Shown: positions 13,195 through 25,997 of the stretch, piece by piece
Numbering within the stretch: the first letter of the stretch is position 1
Layout: each line of letters begins with the position of its first letter
Assembly: GCA_947846985.1 (NCBI GenBank)
Contig: CANTUZ010000001.1
Coordinates: 183,224,955 to 183,288,954 of the forward strand
From: Fratercula arctica
Taxonomy: Eukaryota; Chordata; Aves; Charadriiformes; Alcidae
Length of the DNA stretch: 64,000 nucleotides
Direction of reading: 5' to 3'
The notes under the pieces: generated by a model
What the model was told of the DNA's origin: nothing
Databases searched by the model: none
Seen by the model: the letters and a program-made list of their open reading frames with translations, nothing else
Program-made: the position numbers and the translations under genes

Positions 13195-13800
13195 TCCTGG
13201 AATTGATTCAAAAATTGTTAAGTGATAAGAAACAATGAGTAATGGCAAATGGCTGCCCCTCAAAATGAAGAAAATTAAGAGCGAATGCTCCTGGGGCTGC
13301 TATTGAGATGAACACTATTTATTAATGACTTGGAAATGGAACTGCACAGCAAGTTAGGAACTGTGGCAGTACAGGTTTATTTATTTATTTTTTTAAAAAG
13401 TAAATACTGGTAAGTTTTACGATGACTATCTTCAAATAGCTGAAGAACTACAATGATACTACAAGTAGCAAAATGGAAGTTCATTAGGAAAAATGAGGCT
13501 AACTACGAGGAAACAGATCTCAGTGTACACTGTGGAACTGTGAAGTAGTTTTTTCAAAGGAAAAAAAATGAAAAGTGGGCATGTTTTTCACAGATATGCT
13601 ATATAGCAAGCAGTCATTGCATTTGCCTCTGGATATACCAAGTATAGCAACTAGCCTTTTTTTCTTTTCTAGTAAATACGTAAGAGAAAGCATCTGTCAC
13701 AATGACTGACTAAATTTAGCTTAAACAGACACAAGGTGATGCAAATTAGAAAAAAGTCAACAGTCTATATAATTCCAAGTGTATGACATACTGATTACCA
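13195..13800 (+). mobile_element. Ancient CR1/L3-like LINE remnant (reverse transcriptase region)
   Basis: A badly decayed reverse-transcriptase region. In one frame F-I-N-D-L-E is readable at 13318-13335, the usual CR1 FINDLE/FINDLD segment just before the catalytic FADD. The preceding DNA (about 13215-13310) follows the CR1/L3 order of a GTAAATGATAGGAAGCA-like tract and then a region equivalent to PQGSVLGP. A later part (13730-13800) resembles the segment with the GTGATGCACATTGGAAAA-like sequence found in turtle and other amniote L3-type elements. Between about 13500 and 13720 there is sequence that does not fit, so a later insertion or heavy decay is likely. Many stops and indels; certainly dead. 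Subfamily not assigned. The comparison is from memory of the family, not an alignment. Confidence 0.55.
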
Positions 13801-16800
13801 GAGACAAAAGATCTGTTCAAAAGATTGAAAGACCATCAGTTTCAGTTGTTTTAAATTTATAATTATTCTACAGTCATTAATTTAAAAATAAAATTCTTCA
13901 GAAGACAGACTACATATTATTTTTCCTTCACTAAATTTCTTTGCACCATGAAGAAAAATGACAAAAGAATTTTGGCCAGGAAAACAAGTAGAGGGATATA
14001 AATTAAAAAAATACAGGCCTCAGACCATACAACAGGTAAATTTTAATGTCCATTAGTGTGCCCAGTTAAAAAACATAACAGGAAAAAAAAGTCACAGAAA
14101 AATAATTGATTGGTTCTAAGGCTGAACCAATTAATACAACAAAATAAAAGAAATAACAAAGTTCAGAAGCTTATAGCACCCAAAATGATATGCAACTTAA
14201 AGGGGCTTTCATACAGGTATTCATAATTAGATAGGATATATTAAAATCTGATCAGATTCCTCTCTTTTCTCTATCACATAAAATAAAAGCAGTTCTAAAT
14301 GAAAGAATGGTAAATGCAGAAACAATATAAAGAAATGTTTCTTTTACATAGTCAATGGAACTAGCTGCCAGATCAGGTCATTGAGATAAAAACCATAGCT
14401 ACATTTCTAATTTTATGACTGCCAATAATATTTGTAGCTATGCAAGCTAAGATAATAAGGGTAATCAAATCTCATGCTTCGGGGTGTAAGACAATGAACT
14501 GCAAGGTTTAGAAAGAAATGTGCAGTGTCACACAAATAGATAAGATGCATTAGCAATTGGGGAAGAGATTTACCTTCTTTTAAAATATCAAGAAATAGCC
14601 ACTGCCAGAGGCACGGCACCAGACTACAGGGACCTGAGGTCTGATCTGCTGTGACAAGTCCTTTGTTATTATGAGTTTGGCTTTGATAGACAATAGATTC
14701 TCCTGAGTTTTACGGAGCTGAATTCAAATTAAAAGCACATGCTCTATGAAAGCATAGCTTGGAGGAAGGATCTGAAGGACAGAACTGTTAGCCAGTAATT
14801 AAGAGTTCTGTACTGTGCTTTCTGGCAGCAATTATTTTAACATAATTCTTAACAGAGTCTATTAAAGAGGAAATGCCAATTAGCAATAGCTTATTGCACA
14901 ACAAAACAATGACTACCGACATAATTTACTACCATAAACTACACAGAGAATTGACTGCTGAAAACAAGATTGGATGTTTAATTAAAAATGGAGGAGAGGG
15001 AGGAGAATCTACGTGCACTTAACATGCACAAGTCTGATGAAACTTCAGTTCCACCACAGGAAGCTCAAGTCAGAATCATGTTAAACATGATATTAAACTA
15101 TGCATATTATTTGAAGATACCTTTCAAATTAGAGTGAAACGATGAGGTTTTGCCTAAGTTTTTTTCAGGTTACCTGTTCATGCTTGCCAACCAGGCAGTT
15201 ACCCATTTGGAGAGACACAAATCTGTGGGCACACTGTTAGTCCCACACTTCACATCAACACGAAAGAGGTCAAAAGAAGAGGCAAGAAGGAGCCCTGAGC
15301 TCAGCAAAACAAAGCACAAATAATCTGGGTCCATATATAGAAGACAATTTGCCTTTCTAAAGTTTTCTAGCAATGCTTCAAATTACTTCCCTGAATTACT
15401 GACCTTGCTTTTCCAGTCCAGTCTGAGTCCTGTTTTTTTTTCCTCATCCAGTCATTCCACCAAAATGGAATATGGATAACAGGCAGCCAGTGTTGTGTAA
15501 AGAAAATCTACAGTCAGGAAGGCCTTCTTGTGCAACAAAAGCCTCCAAAAGAGTATAATAGTGTGCTTTTTTTAAGCTTCTAGAAGTGAAGTAAGAACTT
15601 TGTGTTTAGCATGCTAGTTGTCTCTGCTTCTTAGTTCTGACAAATAAGAAGCAACCTCTGTATATTCTTACCTTACGGAACAGCATGGCAGCAGGAGGAA
15701 GAGAATTACTTTAGGCCGGAGATTTAGAGGGCCTGCACTGCAATCTATCCCATTAAGCTGATAAAACATACCATCACAGAAACCTGGTATGCAATGGCAT
15801 TGATGCACTCAAAAAGATAAGACAGATGAAAAGAGAAACGTGAGGTTCACACTCATAAGAGCTGCACTGTTCTGCAGTCAAGATCTTCAGCGATGTGGAA
15901 ACAGCCTGGCAGTACTATCGACTAAAAGATTGCAGTTCCCCATGAGAAGACTGAAAGGAAGGAAGAAAAAGAAAAATGATGCTCCTGCTTTCCCCCTAGA
16001 GGGTGGAACAAAATTGGAATGTGAGATTTTTTGTGGTATTTAATTTTTTTGGTAACATGAGAGTTAGAGACTATCTGCAGACAGATTTCTCCATGAACTT
16101 TTGAGTGTAAGTCTGAATTTAGTTTTACTTTGTTATATATCCTCTTGCTTTCTCAACTTCTAGTTTTAACCATATTTCGGGATGGAAACATGAAATCTAA
16201 TTCTCTGGCTCCCTGTAATGAATCTGAGAATTAATTATCTCTTGCCTCAATAAATTAGAAGACAATCTTTGCTTTTAAAATGAGAATATAACTCAACTGT
16301 GCTTTGTCTGTCTATCTCAGAGTGAGCTCATGCTTCCCAAAGCCTCAGGTCACATGTAGCACTGCAGAAGATGGTATATATTTATTGATGAACCACCTGA
16401 TTGATCTGTTTTCAGTTTTAGATGGGGTTTAGCCTTCCTCTGGAGAAAAACTGCCTTCCCCCCTCCTTTAGACACATTGGCAGTGGATCTTTAGCATAGT
16501 TAACTGCCATAAATAAAAGTGAAAAATCATCAAACCTGAATTGGGAACTAAATAATAGTTATAAAGTATCTTATGTACATGATTTGATTGCTACAGAAAT
16601 CAAGTAAGTACATACTTGACCTCAGCTTCTCAGATGACATGTCAATCCTTTCCTCATACTTTATTATTGTACCTAGTAGGTTAAATAACGTATTACTGAA
16701 AAAAAAAGCACAGCTGAAAGATTCTGTAGGTTTTTCACTTTTAAAATAGGACTAAAAATCTTTCTTATATTTCAAAGTAATTATTTGCAATATGTATAAC

Positions 16801-17051
16801 GAGTAAGTGAAAATCCTAGGAGTTTCTTCCAAATCTAAGGTTTTCTGAAGTTTTTTTTTTCTTATTAGAGTCTGTTTCCAGATACTTAAGAATTTTGTAA
16901 AACTGTTCTTTCCAAAAGGGTTGTCTGACTCAGTTTCTGGTTCGAAACCTATTATTTTTATTGAGAAGACGCATTTCTGGAATGTAATGTAATCAACATA
17001 ACCAGTGCTCAGGGACTCAGCTATTAGACTTTCTCCACAACTCTCTGTTAA

Positions 17052-17053
<2 letters not shown>

Positions 17054-17089
<36 letters not shown>
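17054..17089. repeat. (AT)18 microsatellite
   Basis: Thirty-six bases of perfect alternating AT. It is self-complementary, so it can extrude as a cruciform, and is probably length-polymorphic. Confidence 0.97.
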
Positions 17090-17092
<3 letters not shown>

Positions 17093-18545
17093 GCTTATAA
17101 TACTTTTGCTACTATTCAGTAGTGAGCATGTAAGGTTTTATAAAAATAGAGATTAGACAACTATAGGCTTACAACAAACATTAAGATGCTACTGCTATAT
17201 GCACATTGAACTAGATGATATACTTGTGTAAAAACACACAGCATAGACACTTTGTACACTGCTGTGAACATTGTAGACTGTTAAGAACACAGGTACAGAC
17301 CTTCTCTCTCTGTTTAAAATTGAAGGGTTGCCTCTATGAGCTCTAAATGTTACTGAAATACAGACTACCACATAAACAACAGAGCAGCAAGCTGTCTCCT
17401 AAGAAGAGACGGAACTCTAAGCTAGGATTACTCAAATTACTTTACTTATGACAGTTCTTATATATATTTTCTTGTATGCCTGTCTAGAAATAGGTTTTAA
17501 AATTTGAGTCCGCAAACCCTAACCTGGGAAATGCAGTTCTCCACAAGACAAAGACTAATGGAAGTCTGGCAGTTTAGTCTGAGCGCTTACAGGATGCATC
17601 TGACTAAGCAATTAAAATAGCACTGGGCTACTCAGAAAAAGGGCATACTGACCAGAGATATTACAACTCAAAAATAAGCTTCTCAAGAACATTCTTAGAG
17701 ATTTATGTGCTGTATTTGAGGAAATGCTTCTTTGGAGCTTCAGTTAACAAATATATTACTCTTAGGCACCAAACCTTTCACTCCTCCTGCATGAGCTCAT
17801 CCCTCTTGGACTGTAAAAAGCATCAGGAGACACTGTGTATTCAAAAGCCAGTTTTTATCTCTAAAAACCCATCGTATGCTTCTTTCTAAAAAGAAGTTCC
17901 TCTTACTTAATTGTTTTGCTTTTAAATACGTAACTATATGTCCATTATGTCCACAAAATGATAACTTGAACTATTCTGGCTATAGGTACAGGCTGACAAA
18001 GCTCTTTATTTTCTCAAGTGTCCACTGTCCATCTTCTAATTATATATCATAGTATTTGCTTGATAGTAGCATAGGAGATGAAAGCATAGAGATGATCTAT
18101 TGAACATTTTCCATTTCATTAAACTTCACCGACAAACTGCTTTTTGTCTACAGCGAATGACTTTCCAGTCATGTCACAGTGCAGAGGAATCACACATCCC
18201 TTTCCTCCACTCACACACTGGACTTTCCAAGACATGAAGACCCCAAGAATGAGGAATATATTATCAACGGGAGTCTTCAAGTAGGCATTTTGTACTGACT
18301 TACTCACTCTGTCCAGCCAGCTTGGAAGCAGATACAGAAATGAGATATTTTGTGATATCCCCAATGAAAACAAAAGAATAGACTTGAAATCGGGCAATTA
18401 AACTCAGTTACTCTAAAAACCATAATGTGTACGTTTTTATATTTTTCCTTAAAATCAGTTCTTACAATTGAACCTTAAAAGATACATGCTCTCATTTAAG
18501 CTCATACAGGAAAACAGAAAATTACCCAGCAAATTTTGACATTTT

Positions 18546-18593
18546 GTCTTTTTTTGGTTGGTTGGTTGGTTTTTTTTTTTCTTTTTTTTTTTT
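18546..18593. repeat. (GGTT)4 with flanking T-rich tract
   Basis: A short GGTT tetranucleotide array (about 18556-18571) sits inside long T runs on both sides. Simple low-complexity sequence. Confidence 0.9.
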
Positions 18594-21122
18594 ATTACCA
18601 AATTAAATGCAGATATTATCACTGCCATATCTAGGATAAAGTATTTCTTTATCCTGACCAGAAAGCTGCTGTCAAGGGTTGGCAGAATGCTACACCACCA
18701 AGCCTTGCACTCATGCTTCCAAAATAGAAATGTAGACAGCACTGAGTTTCACAGATTTGATACGGAAGTTCTGTTCAAGCTGTATCTCTATCCTTGTATA
18801 TATGATGACATCATAATGGCTACATCAGCTGTAATAAAAAATGAATTCCCTTGACATATATTACCCGTAAGTGCAGCGTAGTAAATAAATGATTCATGCA
18901 AGTTCAATTACAAGGGTATGATGCCTATAAATGCTAAGTACCTGCAAGACAGGAACAGTAAAGGAAACGAACCCATGCAGTGTTAAAAATGCCTTCCAGC
19001 TAAAATTTCTGACCACACTTTTAATCTCTTTTTACATGCTCTTTACATGTGTTTTATTAAACACATTCATGGTAACAATCCACTAAAAGTTTACATACAG
19101 AGTTTCTATCCTTAGTATGGATAAATCTAAAAATAGAACTAGATTGCTCTCTTCTACAGACGTGGTAAGAAAATCTTTTTAAGAATTGGAAGTCCCACAG
19201 CATTTAAGACTCCACCTCTGCCCTCCTGTGAGTTAAATTACTAAGCCTTCAAAAAAAAAAAAATCTCTATCCATGACTAATTATATACACAGAGCCTAAA
19301 AATAGTATATTTTATGTTAACGTATTTTGGTTTTTAAGTGTAAATAAGATGACATGACAAACACAGTTCCTTTTCTTTTGCAACTATTTATAGGAAACTG
19401 GCTCAGAGAACTACAAGTCTTTATGTAGGTAGGTGGTCATACTCAACTCTAAATCATGTACAGTTGATAATCTTTAGCAAATGAATTTCTAAGTCTACAC
19501 ACATCCTACGATACAACCATTCATGGTAGCAATTTTGTTGACAAAATCAGCAAAAGCTGATTTCTGAATTGATTTGGAGTAACACACTTACTGTCTTATG
19601 CAGGTTTGCTGTTACCCATTCATCTACAAATGAGATGAGGACTGTCATGGGGAGCAAACTCATTATCCTCCTGAATTTGCTCCCTGCCTCTACTAATGAA
19701 CAGCACTAGATGTTTTAGAGAGGTCGTCCAAGAGCTTCAGAGTATGGCTGATAAGTCATTGTCACATCTGGTCTTATTCCAATACATGTTGAAAGTTGGA
19801 GTAAAGAACACTGCACACAGTTTAAATATATTTTCCACAAGTGTATATTGTCATAATTAGTAGCAACCTTGGATATTTGAATGGCAACTTAAATAGGAAA
19901 TGAAGCATGCAATTTTGTTAAACTCTTGTTTTTCACATTTTCCTAAGAAACAGGTTCTAGAGCTAAAACACACACTGCATGAAAAAAAAAAAATTTCCTA
20001 CCTTCATCTTGAACTTCCTGCCTTCTGATGCTCCTCTGCTTTTGTACTATGAGATAGGAAAACCCAAATTCCCTGGCCTACCTTCTCCAACTCATTCATT
20101 ATTCTTTTCATCTGCCTGGGTTTTAACTCGTGCAAAATTCCTCAAAACAGTCACCCAGTACTGACACCACAGCCATAGAGACTTTTGTGCCATGGATGAA
20201 GGTGGATTTCTATTTATTGAGATTCCACTTTGCAATAAACAGCATATTTTAATATGTTCTTTATTATCGCGTATAACTGCATTTTCAATACAATTCAAAA
20301 AACTGTCAATAAATTGTAAAATTCCCTGTCTTCCAGATGGGGCACTGAAACTCTATGTTTCATTGAGGGAGTCTCGTAAGCCTATTTTTTATGACAGATT
20401 CTTGAAATGTATTTAGCCCAACCCAAAGTCAGATGCCTGCGGGGTGTCTCAAAACGTTACAATGCAGCAAATGAGTAATGCAAGTGTCACTTTGCTTATT
20501 TCACTGTTATGGACACAGAAGTAGAAAAAATAGTATCTGTGAGTTGTCTAGCAGAGGATTCTCTCGTGATAAAATAAATGTGTGAGAACAAGGACAGAGA
20601 GAGTTCAAAATGACACTCTACAAGGAAACAATATATATATATTTACATTCAGAGCATTTGACTCCACAAAGGTGGAGACTGACACTCCTAGGACATTTTT
20701 ACCATAAGCAATAATGAGGGAAAACACCTCTTCTAGGTTCGAGGCTTATTTTATATTAAAACACTATGAGACAGCTGCTGAACATGAACAGAAAGTTGCA
20801 GTACATTTTTTTTTCCACTTCTTTACCATATGGCTGTAAACTATTAGAACTTATAGCATCTGCTACAAAAAAATCTTAGAACAACAAATCTTTAAGCCGT
20901 TACAAGTGGAGGCTGCTAAACCTCTTGCTTAAAAATAAAATGCTTGAGTATGCAATTCCCCTATACTGTACTGAAAATTTACTGGGAAGGATTATTCATA
21001 AAATATCAATTCACCATTATTTATTAATGAATTTAAAAGTGACACCATCCCCCCTCCAAACCCTCTTTTCACACACGCACATCTTGATTCTAACCAAAGA
21101 GGCAAATAAAATACAGAGAACG

Positions 21123-21187
21123 CAAATGATCTGAACTCTTCCTTATTTTACAAGCACTTTGTATACAACAGCCAAATGATCTGAACT
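21123..21187. repeat. 15-bp direct repeat, 50-bp spacing
   Basis: CAAATGATCTGAACT occurs at 21123-21137 and again at 21173-21187. The spacer shows no further similarity, so this is either chance or the remains of a small duplication. Confidence 0.6.
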
Positions 21188-22249
21188 GCATGGCAGTGAA
21201 CTGCTTTTATACAAGAAACGTGCATCAGAATCTCTGCCAAATTTTATGTAGTAGTAACAACAATGTTGTCTGATATGCGTATTTCTCCCCAACTCCTAAA
21301 TGGATTTAAAGGCTGATCCTTATACTTACCTCCCCTGAAAATTGCACCATATTGCAGCATTTATCTTTACGGATTCCAGCAGCGATTTTTAATTTCGGGA
21401 GGTTTTAGTTGCTTTTTAAAGCAGTAAACACTACTGTAGAGCTGTATTAAAAACAGATATACACAAATAACTTAGAGCACATGTGTAAACAAAAGCTACC
21501 ACCATCAATACTGATGTTTTGTTGGGGTTTTTTAAGCGATGAAAAAAGTGTAGTAGATTTTATGTGGGCTTCATTTTTAGTTTAGTACTATGATTAATTT
21601 GGTATTTGCCTAAGAATATGAAGCCCCTAAATATGCTTGCTAGGATACCTGGAGGGATAACACAATTGGCTTTTATTCATTTGGTGTTCTCCATGCAAGT
21701 TCCAGCATATGCTCTCTGTCTACTTGCTGTAGAGAGAAACTACAATGAGCAATCTCACTTGGTGAACATCCAACGTAAATATGTATTATGAGTAGATGTT
21801 ACTGTAGCTTGGACAGACCGTGGAATGAGTTGGCTCAAAGAATCTTAGCAGGTCAAGGCCACAGAAATCTTCATCTCCTGCATCCCCTTGTTCCATTAAG
21901 TACTGTCTGCTAGCAAGTGTAGCTTAGGGCCTCCCAGAAGAATGTATCTAATCAAATAAAAAGTTATCATTATCTTAAAGTTTTTCTATCAGCCAGAATA
22001 TCTAATATTCTAAATAGTATCCCCTTAAGATCTTTCTTTGTCCATTATTTTATTTCCTGATCCCTTTTACTCACACTTGGCTAGATATTTCAGTGTACAC
22101 TGTACTTGTGTAGATGGAATTAAAAGAGCAGTAGTAGGCCTAATATATTTACCAGATATTTCTGCTGCCTTAAGATTCAATGATCAAGTTCTTTACAAAA
22201 GAATACTTTAAAATTTCTATTAAAAACTCCTGAAATTAAGATTTACCAG

Positions 22250-22620
22250 ACAGACTGAAAAACCAAGTTTCCAAACAGCACACGTCTGGCAATATTAATG
22301 CCAAAAGTACTTCAGGGGAAATAAAATGGCTCTAGATTGGATTTTTCACATGTTGGCATCAGCGTTCCAATTGCCCAACAATTCAACTAATCTTTTTAAT
22401 GACACCTTGCAACAGGCAATTGTAAAGGTGATCCGGCTGTTGCTGTAATAGTCAATCTGACTCCCGTCTGATATGGCGGCTATTCTCTGAACCATCATTA
22501 TATCCGTAAGGGTATCAGTTTTGAAACTAGCAGTTTATTGCTACAGATGACCTGTTTCAAATGTGATAGATATCATTCTCTCATGCCCATCAGATTTGCA
22601 TCTCTATTTTCTTCTTATCC
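22250..22620. promoter_or_regulatory. Possible conserved non-coding element
   Basis: A complex tract free of simple repeats, with several CpGs (for example near 22474 and 22506) that stand out in this CpG-poor DNA, and a perfect POU octamer ATTTGCAT at 22594-22601. No coding frame of note. Regulatory function is inferred only from composition. Confidence 0.22.
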
Positions 22621-23480
22621 ATTTTTCTTTCGGATCTCGAAGTGACCTTGTACATTAGCGCTATTCAGTATGGCAGAGTTTCACATTTAAACATCAATAT
22701 TGTAAGTGTGGATTTGCCATGCAGTTCCGTCTCTGAATAAAATATGCCAGTATTTTACTAAAATAAGTTCCACCACTGGAAATAAACACCAAAAGCAATA
22801 CTTTTCCATACAGCATTTCTTTTATTTTTCAGAACCCGATTTCTTAAGAAAGACCAGCAATTGACTGATTACTTAGCAACCTCACCAAGTCTGATAGAGT
22901 CACACTGTGATAATGGAACTATCAATGCAGTTATAATGTACTTACACTCTGTAGACAGCTGTTTCAAATGGAGCAACATTCCCTTCCAGCCCAATGCTTC
23001 TCTGCAAGGCTGGAAGGCCTGGTAAAGATTGAATACATACCTTTAAAAAGTGCAAGTTACAAAGAGGTTTCCCTGACGACTAATCTTTTGTGCTATATTA
23101 AATATTGCCGACACCACATTTCTATTCCATTTTCTTTTTTCTCATTTAAAAATAATTTTAAAAATTATTTTTCACAGAGAAATCCAAAGTAATAAGCATT
23201 TTAAATGTATTTTCCTTCTTTGCATTACTTTGCAGTAACAATATAGCTAGTAATTAGTAAATGACCACATTCCATGCTATGAGCATGTTATGCAGGTCAA
23301 GATTTTTAAACAAGAGATATTTCACACAACAGACCAGCCAGGCTGTATCATAAGGATATAATTTATATCACAAAGGTACTTATTTAGGTCTACAACATTG
23401 TGACAAAGGGTAGCATTTATAGAAGTGCATGAACATCAGAGATATCTAGGATCCAACCTCACTGGCTATATCTGAAACAC

Positions 23481-23582
23481 ACTCAAAAAAAACTAACCCG
23501 AAACAAAATGACACAAAAAAAACACCACCAAAAAAACACCTCCACAAAAAAAAACTAAAAAAACCCAACAACTACAACCAGA
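23481..23582. repeat. A/C-rich low-complexity tract
   Basis: About 100 bases of A runs broken by C, CC and CAC, with almost no G or T. It lies roughly 90 bases before the 3' end of a minus-strand CR1 but is not part of it. Confidence 0.85.
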
Positions 23583-23675
23583 CCCACTTCTCCTCCTTAG
23601 TGCAAGGGGCACGGATGGCTCAGCTCAGATCCAAACAACTGTGCACTCTTTTCACCCCCGAAACAGTGGCTCTGT

Positions 23676-24152
23676 TCATAGAATCACAAAATGCTAGGGA
23701 CTGGAAGGACCTCTGGAGATCATCTAGTCCAACCCCCCTGCCAGAGCAGGGTCACCTACAGCAGGTTGCACAGGATCGTGTCCAGGCGGGTTTTGAATAT
23801 CTACAGAGACAGAGACTCCACCACCTCTCTGGGCAGCCTGTGCCAGTGCTCTGCCACCCTCAAAGTAAACAAGTTCCTCCTCATGTTTAGGTGGAACTTC
23901 CTATGTTCAAGTCTGTGCCCATTACCTCTTGTCCTGTCGCTGGGCACCACTGAAAAGAGCCTGGCCTCATCCTCCTGACACCCACCCTTTAAGTATTTAT
24001 AAGTGTTGATAAGATCCCCCCTCAGTCATCTTTTTTCCAGACTGAAGAGACCCAAATCCCTCAGCCTTTCTTCATAAGAGAGATGTTTCGGTCCCCTAAT
24101 CATCTTCATAGCCCTTTGCTGTACCCTCTCCAGCAGTTCGCTGTCCTTCTTG
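23676..24152 (-). mobile_element. CR1 LINE, 5'-truncated 3' end
   Basis: The minus strand gives the C-terminal part of CR1 ORF2 (ELLERVQQRAMKMIRG, then LSYEERLRDLGLFSLEKR) and the 3' untranslated tail, ending at 23676 in the CR1-type TCATAGAA octamer. The frame stops right after SLEKR, where related copies continue with RLRGDL; a TGA from CGA by CpG decay would explain it. The copy is truncated at its 5' side near 24152, as is usual for CR1 target-primed insertions, and has no reverse-transcriptase core. It is very similar over most of its length to the copy at 44388-45336, so the two belong to the same or sister subfamilies. It cannot move by itself. Confidence 0.93.
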
Positions 24153-24945
24153 ACCCATTCACCATGGCTACATGGAGCAAACCCTATTTCATGAGCGAGA
24201 TGGTCTGCGAGAATGCTAGTTGGCATAGGCCAGAACTGTGCCACATAACAGTGAAGTAGCAGTCAAAAAATAAACAGCATATACAATCATGGCACAGTGC
24301 TCAGGCCACAGAGTTGTTTGCTTCACTAATACAGTCATAGTGGGGCTCACAGAAATATAACAGACAGCTTTAAAGTCTTCTGGCATGCAAAGAAATAAAC
24401 AGGCATTGCAGATGCATCTATCTGCATCTCTCAGTACCCAAAATGTCATTAAACACCTGTCCTAAACACCTCCATTCCTCCAGTCTAACCTTCATCATTT
24501 AGATACCTAAATAAGCAATATACTCACCTAGACTTCACAGCTAGCCTGTGGAGAAAGACAGGCATCTCTGGAGATTATTGTGTGCTTACCTCAACTACAG
24601 TGCTCTAGGAGAGGTGGCTGTTGTCTTATAGACTTTACAGGGAGCCTTAGTGGAAACACATTTCAAAACAAGAATGCCTCGATTTGGCTCATGAAGCCAT
24701 GCAAAAGGAACCATGGCTCAACAGAACTTAAACTTGTTTGAAAGCTTGATTTACAGTCAATTTTATTTTTATCTCAGTAGCAATTCACAGTGCATCCAAG
24801 TAAAGCATCTTCAGTGTAACTGTTCTAACAGACCATAACGCAATCTCTTTTTAAGACACACACAATCCCTTTCAAAATAGAAAGTAGATCACTGGCACAA
24901 AAGAAGGAAAAAAATAACATACTTGTACGGATTCTGTATTGCCAT
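24153..24945. other. Non-coding DNA between CR1 copies
   Basis: No gene, transposon or RNA recognised. A minus-strand frame running in from 24244 reads through unrelated DNA into the CR1 and is not a gene. Confidence 0.6.
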
Positions 24946-24970
24946 GGGGGGGGAAAAAAAAAAAAAAAAA
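24946..24970. repeat. G8-A17 homopolymer pair
   Basis: Eight G followed directly by seventeen A. Low-complexity purine tract, prone to slippage. Confidence 0.9.
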
Positions 24971-25079
24971 GAAGTCAAAGAACATGTTAGTAAGTTAGAT
25001 GTTCTCAGTTTGGCCAGGTCTGATGGTGGCCACTATACAACGAACTAAGTGAAATTCATTGAGAATTTACAGAGAATGA

Positions 25080-25740
25080 AGAACTTAGAGACAGGACAGC
25101 AAACAACACCTGTCCTTGCAAATGGAAAAAACACTCAGAAAGGAGTGAAAAGCAATCACTCTACTTTCAATAACTGGAAAGATACTGAAACAAATTATTA
25201 AACAATCAATTTTTAAAGACCTTAAGGATAATAATGTGATAAGGAACAGACAACATGGATTTTCCAAGAAGAAATCACTCAGGCCAATCTCATTTCCTTC
25301 CCTGACAGACCAACTGGTCTAGTGGATAAGGGACAGGCAGTAGATGTGATATAGCCTGACTTCACTAAACCCGTTGATGCTGTCACACGTGACATTCCCA
25401 GAAGCAGAAGAGGGAAATATGGTCAAGATTGAATTGCACACAATTTAAAGGATAGTTATCAGTTGTTCTCCACCAAGCTCAGAAAAGATATCAAGGAGAT
25501 CTATGAGGATTTGTCTCAGGTCCTGGAAAATCTGCCATTTCCCTGAGTGGCTTGGATGACAGAATAGTTTGTATGTCTATAAAACCCACAGACGTTACTG
25601 ACTTGACAAGATTTTATGCAATTTTAAGAACAACTTTAAAAATCAGAACTATCTTGATGAACTGGACAAATGAACACGCACACAAATATATTGGGAAAAA
25701 CTGGCCAGGCACAAACACTACAGAAAGTCTGGGTGGATAG
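25080..25740 (+). mobile_element. Ancient degenerate CR1-type LINE (reverse transcriptase)
   Basis: From 25149 the plus strand reads AITLLSITGKILKQI and then VIRNRQHGFSKKKS (to about 25278), matching the CR1 pattern [15 protein letters not shown] ... VIGSSQHGFTKGKS. A second frame continues TGLVDKGQAVDVI, a stop, then PDFTKPVDAV, the counterpart of YLDFSKAFDTV with its first catalytic aspartate. Further on SGLDDRI corresponds to INDLDDGI, and the catalytic FADD has decayed to PTDV at 25585-25596. Near 25690 the DNA fits the segment found in old amniote CR1 families (GGGAATAACTGGCTAGGCA-like). Several stops and frame changes show great age. Strand is opposite to the two younger CR1 copies on either side. 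Subfamily not assigned; comparison is from family knowledge. Confidence 0.8.
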
Positions 25741-25997
25741 CATTTTACCAGAAAAAGAGACAGTAATAGCCTTCCAGTATAAGAATTTTTTACAGACAGG
25801 TGACAATTAATTGTCTTCTGTGTTCACTGATCATAGAACAAGTTGCAATCAGCTAAATTTGCAATCTGTGAGAGGGGACCGAAAAAAAAAAAAAACAACC
25901 ACAAAGCCATAGTTACAATAACAACTCTTTCCAACGCTTTTTTGTCTAGCGAGACTGAGAAAATCTCATCACAGAAGGTTTTCCAGATTGGTTAGTA
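25741..25997. other. Short non-coding spacer
   Basis: Lies between the ancient CR1 and the next CR1. It may include further unrecognisable remains of the older element. An A14 run lies near 25884. Confidence 0.5.

Larger units (their letters stand above)
13801..23480. other. AT-rich non-coding DNA, no gene seen
   Basis: Nearly 10 kb with no recognisable gene. It includes a (TA)n microsatellite at 17054-17089, a GGTT/poly(T) tract near 18.56 kb, a small hairpin at 14105-14135 (12-bp arms with one mismatch, 7-base loop), a 15-bp direct repeat at 21123 and 21173, and a complex low-repeat tract at 22.25-22.62 kb. Open frames are all under 100 codons and unsupported. Confidence 0.6.

Noticed and set aside
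16931..16960. GGTTCGAAACC as a tRNA T-arm
   Set aside because: No matching anticodon arm, acceptor stem or A box lies at the required distance upstream.
24026..24244. 72-codon minus-strand frame as a gene
   Set aside because: The first 30 or so codons are unrelated flank and the rest is the CR1 ORF2 tail.
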